Below, piece by piece: positions 17,053 to 24,407 of a DNA stretch of 64,000 bases. Positions within the stretch are counted from its first letter, which is position 1; the number at the start of each line of letters is the position of its first letter. The position numbers and the translations under genes were made by a program. The notes below the pieces were generated by a model. The model saw only the letters and a list, made by a program, of their open reading frames with translations, did no database searches and was not told the DNA's origin. Source of the DNA: Amycolatopsis sp. 2-15 (lineage in GTDB: Bacteria > Actinomycetota > Actinomycetes > Mycobacteriales > Pseudonocardiaceae); assembly GCF_030285625.1 (NCBI RefSeq), contig NZ_CP127294.1:4684501-4748500 (forward strand). The letters are read 5' to 3'.

Positions 17053-17775
17053 ATGACCGCGTCGTGTGAGGACAACCCACCCGGTGGCGTGGAGGCGGGG
17101 GATGGCTTGCGATTCGTGGCGACCGAGGGGCCGGTGATTGGGTCGCTGTGTACCGGGGTGGCAGGCCTGGATCTCGGTGTCGCGTCGGTGCTGGGCGGGC
17201 GGATCGCTTGGTACAGCGAGAACGACCCGCATGGTGCGCGGATCCTCACGACCCGGCTGCCCGGTGTGGCGAATCTGGGCGATTTGCGGGCGGTGGATTT
17301 CACTGCGGTGGAACCGGTCGAGGTGCTCACCGCCGGGTTCCCGTGTCAGGACATTTCCGCGGCCGGTCGGCGCGCAGGCATCGAGAAAGGCCTTCGCAGT
17401 GAACTGTGGCACACCGTCCTGGACGCCGTTCGCGTTCTTCGACCCCGCCTCGTTGTCGTGGAGAACGTTGCCGCGCTGCGTTGGCGCAACGGCGGCCTCG
17501 ACCGAGTACTCGGTGGGCTGGTCGAAACGGGGTGTGACGCGGTCTGGCGTTGCGTACGAGCCGCCGACGTCGGAGCAGCCCATCGGCGGGAGCGGGTGTT
17601 CCTTACCTGCACCGTCCGCCCTGCTGCCCGCCGGACAACGCCACGCCCAACAAGAAGGCCCGCGCGAACCGACCCGCCCGCCCGGGCGCGTAGCGGCCCG
17701 ACCCGCCCGTCAGGTGCCTCCCAGACCTCGACCGTCGCGCACGGACGGCGCGGCATAGCCCGCTCGCCCTGCTGA
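17053..17775 (+). CDS. DNA cytosine-5 methyltransferase, probably truncated
   Basis: ATG 17053 lies 8 bases after AAGGAG. The protein has motif I (SLCTGVAGLDLG), motif IV with the catalytic Cys (GFPCQDISAAG), motif VI E-N-V and motif VIII (RRERVF), the ordered core of C5 methyltransferases. After about residue 190 it becomes Arg/Pro/Thr-rich low complexity. No target-recognition domain or motif IX/X is seen, so the gene is probably frameshifted or shortened at the 3' end. Without motif X activity is doubtful. It lies with the amino-methyltransferase and DUF7221 remnant in a modification cluster. Confidence 0.7.
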   Translation: MTASCEDNPPGGVEAGDGLRFVATEGPVIGSLCTGVAGLDLGVASVLGGRIAWYSENDPHGARILTTRLPGVANLGDLRAVDFTAVEPVEVLTAGFPCQDISAAGRRAGIEKGLRSELWHTVLDAVRVLRPRLVVVENVAALRWRNGGLDRVLGGLVETGCDAVWRCVRAADVGAAHRRERVFLTCTVRPAARRTTPRPTRRPARTDPPARARSGPTRPSGASQTSTVAHGRRGIARSPC

Positions 17776-17891
17776 CCCGTGGCGCTGCGGGGCGTGAGGA
17801 CACCACCCCCCTCGCGCCCGGCCCCGCAGCGCCACGCTCCATCCGCTGCCGACCTTCCACCTGCCCGATCTGTTGAAGGGGCCTCGTCGCT

Positions 17892-18575
17892 ATGCCCACC
17901 CACCGCAGGACCTGCCACCTCACGACGCGCGTGCGCCGCTGGCTCCGTGCGGTCAGCTACCGCGTCCGGCACCGACAGTCACCGAACCGCGCTTCCACCA
18001 ACCCAGCGCCCCTCCCCGCCCAGCTCGTCCAGCACCCGGTGACACGGCGCTCAGCCGAGGCGATCTCCGTCCTGATCCGCGCGGGCTGGAACATCCACCA
18101 TCCGCCGTACGGCTATACCACGATGACCGCGGCCGGAGCACACAGCCGCCGCGGAACACCGCGCACCCGCCTCACCCCGGACCCGCGCCGCGCCCCAGTG
18201 GTGCAGGCCATCTTCTACTGGCGCGCGGTCACCGGCCTGTCGGTCGAGCACATCACCACCCGCCTCGACGCCGACCACAACCACTACCCACCGCCCGGGA
18301 CCCACACCTCCTGGCTGCCCACCGCAATCACGGCGATCCTGACCAACATCAAGTACGCCGGATACCAGGCCACCGGCACCCGCGACGAGAACGGAGCATT
18401 CCGTCCCGTCAAGCAGTGGGTGCTCTCCGACCAGCCCGCGCACCGCGCCCTCGTCACCCCGACCTTGTTCTGGGCCGCCCAAGATCCCGCGACCAGCGTG
18501 CGGCAGGTCCCGCACCGTCTGCTCGCCCCGGTCCCGCGAGCCGCCGCCAACCACAACGAGAAAGAGGTGCCGTGA
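17892..18575 (+). CDS. Recombinase-domain protein lacking the resolvase catalytic domain
   Basis: The 227-residue product resembles the Recombinase domain of large serine recombinases: PPYGYTT, a stretch reading R-R-A-P-V-V-Q-A-I-F-Y-W-R, then GLSVEHITTRLDAD, a W-x4-I-T-A-I-L-T-N-I-K-Y-A-G-Y motif and the SDQPAHRALV segment. The N-terminal ~150-residue resolvase domain with its catalytic Ser is absent; only a short basic leader precedes it. The zinc-ribbon Cys are also missing. The stop overlaps the start of the excisionase-like gene, so it may have been kept as an accessory DNA-binding factor. Alternatively it is a truncated relic. Confidence 0.6.
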   Translation: MPTHRRTCHLTTRVRRWLRAVSYRVRHRQSPNRASTNPAPLPAQLVQHPVTRRSAEAISVLIRAGWNIHHPPYGYTTMTAAGAHSRRGTPRTRLTPDPRRAPVVQAIFYWRAVTGLSVEHITTRLDADHNHYPPPGTHTSWLPTAITAILTNIKYAGYQATGTRDENGAFRPVKQWVLSDQPAHRALVTPTLFWAAQDPATSVRQVPHRLLAPVPRAAANHNEKEVP

Positions 18576-18799
18576 TGGCATCGCGTCCACCGGCCGCGGC
18601 GTATTCGGGTGACGAAGGAGAAGGGGTTCCGCGGCGAGTGTGGAAGCCTTTTGAAGTTGCCGCGCAACTAGGTGTGCCGTATGAAACTGTTCTTGGTCTG
18701 ATCCACGATGGCCATTTGAATGCGTTGAAGGCTGGCAGGTACTACCTGATTCCTGACTTCGAATTCGAACGCTACCTGCACTCGTGTGAGCGATGCTAA
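18575..18799 (+). CDS. Excisionase-like helix-turn-helix protein
   Basis: This 74-residue protein overlaps the upstream stop (TGATG) and is followed after 55 bases by the integrase. Residues 22-70 form a winged-helix / MerR-like DNA-binding unit (WKPFEVAAQLGVPYETVLGL, then HLNALKAGRYYLIPDFEFER), as in recombination directionality factors and HTH_17 proteins. Position before a tyrosine integrase supports an Xis role. Confidence 0.75.
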   Translation: MASRPPAAAYSGDEGEGVPRRVWKPFEVAAQLGVPYETVLGLIHDGHLNALKAGRYYLIPDFEFERYLHSCERC

Positions 18800-18854
18800 C
18801 GTCAGGTCGATAATTGGATCACTGGAAAACAGTGTGTGCAAATTTTGAGGTTTC

Positions 18855-20072
18855 ATGGGAAGACTTCCTACGCCGGTCGGTGAGCACGGCGAAATCAAGG
18901 TCGAGAGACTTCCGAAGAATGCCCGAAGGCAAGTCCACTATCGAGCCTCTGCGTGGTTCAAAATGTCGGACTGGTCGCTAGTGCGAGTCAAGCGCCAGTC
19001 ACCTATTAAAACTCTGGCGGTCAACGGCCTCAAAGATGCTCTCCGTATAATGTCTCATCGGGCCAGTGATGGAGACATAGACCCGTCTACTCGATTCCAG
19101 AAAGTTGCCGAGCTGTATCTCGAAGAACTCAAGGAAGAGTCAGAGCTGGGCAGTGTCTCTCCGAGCACGGTGCGCGTGTATCGGAACGTTCTGAAGAACT
19201 GGGCCTACCCGAAACTGGGTAAGCTGCACTGCTACGACGTCATCGTCACTCGATGCAGCAACGCCGTAAGGGAAGCACGACGGAAAGCCAGTTACGACAC
19301 CGCAAAGACATTGAAATCCGCCCTCTCCGGAGTATGCGACTTCGCAGTCCGGCGCGGAGCGTTGGAACACAATCCGATGCGCGACATCGGACGCATGTCG
19401 AGAACCAAGCCAAAGAAAAAAGTCGTAGCACTCGACGCGGCCCAGCGCGTCGATCTTCACGAGAAGCTGGTCGCGTACGGGCAGACGCGGCAAGTTGATG
19501 CCTGCGGGCGCTCGCTGGGGCGCCGCGGACAGCTGTGGCGCGACCTGCCAGACCTGATGGAGGTCATGCTTGCCACCGGCGTTCGCATCGGCGAGTGCCT
19601 CGCGTTGCTGGGGCCCGACATCGACCTCGACAACAAGACCGTCGCAGTGACGCACCACATCATCCGGGTGGACGAGGTCGGCCTCGTCCGGAGACCACTG
19701 CGGAAAGGCAACGAGGACGAACTACTGCTCAAGATCCCTGAGTGGTCCATCCCGGTGTTCCGCCGCCGCAAGGCCACAGCGGGCGACGGGCCTCTCTTCG
19801 CGTCGTTTGCGGGGGGCCTTCTCGATCCATCCAACGTGATCAACCGGGTCAGTGAGGCGATGGTGGCCGTCGGGTACGACTGGGTGACCAGCCACGTCTT
19901 CCGCAAAACGGTTGGCATGGTTCTTGACGAAGCTGATCGGCCACTCACCGCGATCGCCGACCAGTTGGGCAACAGCCCCGAGGTGGCGAACAAGCACTAT
20001 CGGAAGGTCCGGACCGCCAACGCCGGCAACGTCGAAGCCCTCGAGGCGATGCTGCCACCCGGCGAGGAATGA
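18855..20072 (+). CDS. Tyrosine recombinase / integrase
   Basis: This 405-residue protein has an N-terminal arm-binding region, a core-binding SAM-like domain (TRFQKVAELYLEELKEESEL, then VYRNVLKNWAYPKLGK) and a C-terminal catalytic domain. The catalytic set is visible: Arg in ATGVRIGECLALL, H-x-x-R in TSHVFRKTVG, and the nucleophile Tyr in NKHYRKV. It is the only integrase in the window and the natural candidate for insertion at the tRNA-Asn site. It is unusual in lying about 11-12 kb from both flanking att copies; most tRNA-targeting integrases sit next to att. Confidence 0.9.
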   Translation: MGRLPTPVGEHGEIKVERLPKNARRQVHYRASAWFKMSDWSLVRVKRQSPIKTLAVNGLKDALRIMSHRASDGDIDPSTRFQKVAELYLEELKEESELGSVSPSTVRVYRNVLKNWAYPKLGKLHCYDVIVTRCSNAVREARRKASYDTAKTLKSALSGVCDFAVRRGALEHNPMRDIGRMSRTKPKKKVVALDAAQRVDLHEKLVAYGQTRQVDACGRSLGRRGQLWRDLPDLMEVMLATGVRIGECLALLGPDIDLDNKTVAVTHHIIRVDEVGLVRRPLRKGNEDELLLKIPEWSIPVFRRRKATAGDGPLFASFAGGLLDPSNVINRVSEAMVAVGYDWVTSHVFRKTVGMVLDEADRPLTAIADQLGNSPEVANKHYRKVRTANAGNVEALEAMLPPGEE

Positions 20073-20236
20073 CCGTCCGAGCCAGTCGGGTTACGTCGCG
20101 GCGAAGCGAGCGTGATCGGGCTGACGAAGAGGATCGGTCGCGAGGTCACCTCGGCCGACTCGGAGGCCGATGATGCTTCGAGTCAGGCAACCAGCGCTGA
20201 TCTGGTCGACGGCGGCCTGACTCAAAGCGACCGTAG

Positions 20237-22165
20237 TTAGGACGGCAACAGGCCATTGAGGCGGACGAACAGGTTTTCCGCCCTGGTCAGGGTGGCCGGA
20301 TCGAGCGCCGGAACCAACACGGACTGTTCTCGCAGGAGCGTAGTAGCGGGCTTGAGGTGGCTGAACTTGCCGCCCGCAATGTCCCTGCTGCGGAAGTGGT
20401 TTTCGATCTGCCTGACGACCCTAGGATCCTTGGTGTTGAGGTCGGTGGTGGCGATCGGCATGCCACCCAGGTTCTTGGCGTAGGCCCGGTTGACCAGGTC
20501 CAGATAGAAGGCGGGGTCGAAGAGGTCCTCGATGTCGGCGTCGCTGGTTTGGGTGAACTCGCTGATCTCCACCAAGCCCCTCTTGGCAAGCTGGTCGTTG
20601 TCGCGCAGCCGTTTGACCGCGCCGACATCCTGCGTGCTGGAGTCGACCAGCACCGCGACGTCGACCTTGTTCGCGCCCAGCAGGGTGACAAACGTGGACA
20701 GCTTTCCGGACCCGCCAATGGGGGTCTTGACCCAGCGCGGGTCCAGCCCGGTGCGGCCCAGCTCGGTGAGGGCGTCAGACAGGACGTCGAGATAGATGAG
20801 GTCGCTGGCGCCTTCCAGCAGCAACGTGTGCTCGCCGATGAACAGGCTCTGGGTCATACCGATCCCCATCGCCGCGTAGAGGGGGAACGTGGTGTCCTCG
20901 TCAGCCTTGAAAACCTCAGCGGAGACCTTAGTGCCGATCTCTTCATGGTCGACAACAGTGCGCAGCCGGTGCACGTGGTCTGCGGAGACCATGAACGGCG
21001 AGTGAGTAGTGTAGAGGACCTGGTGCTTGGGTGCGAGCCTCTCGTCGATCAGGCGAAGCAGATCTTCCTGAGCCCTGCCATGCAGCGACAGACCGGGCTC
21101 GTCGAGCAGCAAGATCAGCTGCTGCTCGGCGCTGTGTTCCAGGTCCGTGAAGTAGGCCAGGAAAGAGAAAAACCAGACGAACCCGCGAGAGCGTTCGTCG
21201 AAGGGCACTGACACGCCGTGGCGGTTGTTGAACACCCGGATCTGCAGGATCGGACCCTGGTTCAATGCGCCTGTGGCACCAGTCTCGGGCTGGAGCACCT
21301 CCAGCTTCACCCCGAGGTCCGTGCTCTGCCGCCAGTACTTGAACACCTCGCGGGAGATGCTGGCGTTGGCGTTCTCCTGCCGGCGGATCAGCCGCTCGTG
21401 GTTGTCCTTGACAAGGAAGTCCTCGAGGTCGGAGCCAGCGATCCGCAGAAGGCTAACCAGCGCCTGCTCGCCGCGGGTCAAGGTGCCGTCGTTGCGACGC
21501 TGGATGAGGTCAGGGATCGACGTCTTGCCCGGCATTGAGTCGTAGTCGTCGAAGTAGACGAACTTCGGCAGGCGAGGGGCGATCAGGTAGTGCAGGAGGC
21601 GCCAGCCTTCGCTACCCCATTCCTCGAGTTGTGCCAGCAGATTGGTCGCCTTGCTGGACGGCTCTTCCAGGGCGCGTAGCGCCTCGGTCAGGTCCTCGAC
21701 CGAGTTGATCGCTGCGGTGCCCATGGTCTGCTTGACGGTGGGGTCAAGCTGCTCGTAGAGCAGCCAGAGCATCTTCTGCTCGTCGAAGTCGAAGCCCCAG
21801 TGGATGCTGGTGTCCCGGTATCCGCGTGTGACTGTGAACTGGCGACTCCGGAGCACGTCGACGCCAAATTTCCGCGCGACGCGGTCGAACTCGTCGTCGT
21901 TGAGCTCGAAGGTCGCGGTGATGACCGGGACGAGCTCCTTGGCGTCCCACTGCCGACGCCGGCCAGTCTGCGTAGCGGGGAAGTCGATCTCCTCGTCGAA
22001 GACCGCCGAGGGCTCGACGGGGTTGAGCCGGCAGATCGCTTTGAGGGTCGCGGTTTTGCCGGACTCGTTCTTGCCGACTAGGCAGGTGACGTCCGGCTCG
22101 ATGACGAACTCGTCGGAGTCCTCGACCGAGCGATAGTTGACGACGTGGGCTTTGACCAGTCTCAC
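20237..22165 (-). CDS. OLD-family ATP-dependent nuclease
   Basis: GTG 22165 with a GGAAGG site gives a 642-residue protein starting just before the ATPase domain. Walker A is G-K-N-E-S-G-K-T (residues 31-38), Walker B is L-I-L-L-L-D-E-P, and a T-T-H-S-P-F motif follows. The C-terminal part is a TOPRIM nuclease (LLLEGASDLIYLDVL with acidic Glu, then VAVLVDSS). This is the layout of OLD (overcoming lysogenization defect) proteins, which act in phage defence and cut DNA. There is no UvrD-like partner as in Gabija, so it is a stand-alone OLD. It follows the Wadjet operon on the same strand, separated by two small doubtful genes. Confidence 0.85.
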   Translation of the reverse strand: MRLVKAHVVNYRSVEDSDEFVIEPDVTCLVGKNESGKTATLKAICRLNPVEPSAVFDEEIDFPATQTGRRRQWDAKELVPVITATFELNDDEFDRVARKFGVDVLRSRQFTVTRGYRDTSIHWGFDFDEQKMLWLLYEQLDPTVKQTMGTAAINSVEDLTEALRALEEPSSKATNLLAQLEEWGSEGWRLLHYLIAPRLPKFVYFDDYDSMPGKTSIPDLIQRRNDGTLTRGEQALVSLLRIAGSDLEDFLVKDNHERLIRRQENANASISREVFKYWRQSTDLGVKLEVLQPETGATGALNQGPILQIRVFNNRHGVSVPFDERSRGFVWFFSFLAYFTDLEHSAEQQLILLLDEPGLSLHGRAQEDLLRLIDERLAPKHQVLYTTHSPFMVSADHVHRLRTVVDHEEIGTKVSAEVFKADEDTTFPLYAAMGIGMTQSLFIGEHTLLLEGASDLIYLDVLSDALTELGRTGLDPRWVKTPIGGSGKLSTFVTLLGANKVDVAVLVDSSTQDVGAVKRLRDNDQLAKRGLVEISEFTQTSDADIEDLFDPAFYLDLVNRAYAKNLGGMPIATTDLNTKDPRVVRQIENHFRSRDIAGGKFSHLKPATTLLREQSVLVPALDPATLTRAENLFVRLNGLLPS

Positions 22166-22371
22166 TCGCGGTTTTTCCTTCCGGGCAGGGGGATGCGCCC
22201 CGATCACCGCGCGCGTGGGCTGGCTCACAACGTGACGTGCCGTCTTGTCGGCCGCGTCAAACTCGGGATATCGTCCTGACGCCAATCAAGGTGAACCCCG
22301 GTGCTTGCCCCACGTGCGCAGCACCGGGGTTTTGCGTTGCCGAGCAGCCTAGCCCTAATCCCCGACAGCCA

Positions 22372-22699
22372 TCAGTCATGGTGCACGGCGGTAATCCGGG
22401 TGACCTTGGCAGCCGCTTCCAACTCCTCGCGCAGCTGCGCATTCTCCAAAGTGAGGCGCATGATCGTCGCGACCGCCAGGTTCAGGTGCTCGTGGAGTGT
22501 CTGGTTGTCGCGCCGCAGCTTCGCGTTGTGTTCCTGCACGGTCTGCTGCCGGGCGTCAGCCGCTGCCGAGTTGCCAATCAATGAGGGCGGCGTGCGGCGC
22601 TGGTCGCCGAGTTCTCGGGCAAGGCCGGGGAAGTTGCGTCGGAACGTCGTGTTGGACAGCCCGAGTCGGCGAGCGACGGCGAGGACGCTGGGGTGTCAT
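22372..22699 (-). pseudogene. Small HTH / coiled-coil protein, frameshifted at its start
   Basis: The frame reads an HTH-like segment (VLAVARRLGLSNTTFRRNFP) followed by a coiled coil (NAKLRRDNQTLHEHLNLAVA, LTLENAQLREELEAAAK) and ends ITAVHHD. Its only good ATG (22699) is in the neighbouring frame, so one base appears lost just after the start. Similar small proteins accompany actinobacterial tyrosine-recombinase or transposition gene sets, to my recollection; no such partner is here. Confidence 0.4.
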
Positions 22700-23103
22700 C
22701 GGCCTGCCCAGGCCGCGCGTCAGGTTGCCGCGCTGGAGGTGTCTGCGGGGCTGGGCCGGCTGGTCAGCGACCAGACCGTGTCGTTGTGCCCACTCGGAGC
22801 AGTAAAGGTTCAAGCTGAGCTTGCGAACGAAGGCACCGGTGTGTTCCTGCGGCCCTGACGCGCCAGCGTGGTGGCCATCACGCCAAATCGACCACAACGA
22901 CGGCGTGCCGCTGAACGCGCGGCTGCGAGCGGTCAGTTCATGGATCAGCAGATACAGTCCGCCCGGCGTGTGCAGCTCACGGCCGGGCCTGCCAATCCCC
23001 CACGTCACCGTCTCGTACCAGTGCCGGGGACCGCGGCGGCGCTTGATCACGCGGGCTTCGACCGCACGGTCTTCCAGGACGCGTTGGGAGACCGGCAACT
23101 CCT
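22700..23103 (-). CDS. Hypothetical protein, start and end uncertain
   Basis: Directly after the jetD stop, a minus-strand frame with strong G/C third positions reads VSQRVLEDRAVEARVIKRRR, then WYETVTWGIGRPGRELHTPG and LSLNLYCSEWAQRHGLVADQ. It meets the start of the next small gene at about 22700. No ATG or GTG with a good site is visible near its beginning and no family is recognised. It may be a gene fragment left between the Wadjet operon and the OLD gene. Confidence 0.35.
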
Positions 23104-23105
23104 TG

Positions 23106-24395
23106 TTAACCGGCGTGGGTCTGTTCCGAAGGTCCGAGCGAAGCGGCACCTTCGCCCAGTGTGCAGATGTTGCTGACGGCCGCCCTTGCCAGGTCGAGCG
23201 GGATGCGTTCCTGCTCGATGCGCCGGTGATGGCGCCAGCTTGGAGAGCAGAGGTCTTCGTAGAGGGTGCGTTCGGCTGAGGTCAGGTACGGAGCCGGACG
23301 CGGAGCCCGTGGCTGCAGCGGTTTGCCGTGGCGGTCGACGTCGGTGCCGTACGGCTCCCACCTGTCGTATGCGGCGTGGTCCATGAAGAGGGATCGGGCC
23401 GGTACGCCAACGGCGCGGAACTCGTCGAGGATTTCGAACCCGTCGGCGTCCATGTCTCCCCAATAGATGACCGCGTCGGCACCGGTGATCCACTCGAACG
23501 TCGCCGCGGTGCTGCCGCCGCGGCCGCTGCCTTCTACGGCTACGCCGTAGGAAAGAGGAGGGAAGTGGATCGCGGTGTCCTTGTTTTCGCTGATGACAAC
23601 GAGGCGGGGTGCGTAGGGCAGCTGGATGCGGTCACCGACCGTGGCGCAGTCGTGCCTGCGACCTCCCGCGGCGAGGTGCGCCGGATCGAGGTAGGTGAAG
23701 TGGAGCCGGGGTGGATGGGGTGGCAGCAGCCCGAGGTCGTCGACCCCGGAGAGGCTCCGCACCAGGGCGTGGCGGGTGTTCAGCCACTTCGCGTGCAGGC
23801 CCTCGATCGGAACTTGTCGTGGGGTGAGTACTCCAACGGTGCCCGCAGCGGCGCGGTCGGCGAACCAGCGGGCTGCGCGGAGGAGAAGGTCGAAGTCCGT
23901 CGCGTCGTAGTCGATGACTTTGCGCAGCACTGTGGGCGCAGCGCGGAGGTCCGGGTGCTGTTCAAGGAGGACGCGAGCGCGAGTCCTCGCGGTTTCGAGG
24001 CCTTCCCGCCAGCTGGTGATGCGGGCAGCGGTGTCGATGTCGGGCACGACGAGGTGTGTCGGCAGCTGCTGGTCGGTGCTGTGGACACGGCGGCCCCGCC
24101 AGCTCAGCGTCAGGTCGTCCTGGTCTGCCTGCTTGCGCCAGGCGGCGACGAGGTCGGCCACGTCTCCGAAGGACGACGCGAGTTTCGCGGCGCCGGGCTG
24201 CCCCAACGGAAACGGGTGTGGCCACGACGGGGGATCGCCGTGAGTTCCAATCGTTTCGGAGACATCACCGTCCCCGCGGTCCTGTCGCCAGCCTTGTTCC
24301 CTGAGCACGGTTTCGGGCCAGGTGCGCATGAGCCGCGTCCGAACATCTGCGAGGGCGGTTCGAGGTGTTTTGATGCCGGCGACGGCCCGGTCCAC
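23106..24395 (-). CDS. jetD: Wadjet system nuclease subunit JetD
   Basis: GTG 24395 starts 12 bases after the jetC stop. The 429-residue protein has the DUF3322 N-terminal region (DVADLVAAWRKQADQDDLTL; ITSWREGLETARTRARVLLE) and the DUF2220 TOPRIM-like C-terminal region with acidic motifs VVISENKDT and WGDMDADGFEIL. JetD is the nuclease that cleaves closed circular DNA after the JetABC SMC motor extrudes it. The last gene of the four-gene operon, order jetA-B-C-D. Confidence 0.92.
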   Translation of the reverse strand: MDRAVAGIKTPRTALADVRTRLMRTWPETVLREQGWRQDRGDGDVSETIGTHGDPPSWPHPFPLGQPGAAKLASSFGDVADLVAAWRKQADQDDLTLSWRGRRVHSTDQQLPTHLVVPDIDTAARITSWREGLETARTRARVLLEQHPDLRAAPTVLRKVIDYDATDFDLLLRAARWFADRAAAGTVGVLTPRQVPIEGLHAKWLNTRHALVRSLSGVDDLGLLPPHPPRLHFTYLDPAHLAAGGRRHDCATVGDRIQLPYAPRLVVISENKDTAIHFPPLSYGVAVEGSGRGGSTAATFEWITGADAVIYWGDMDADGFEILDEFRAVGVPARSLFMDHAAYDRWEPYGTDVDRHGKPLQPRAPRPAPYLTSAERTLYEDLCSPSWRHHRRIEQERIPLDLARAAVSNICTLGEGAASLGPSEQTHAG

Positions 24396-24407
24396 GGAGA
24401 TCTCCGA

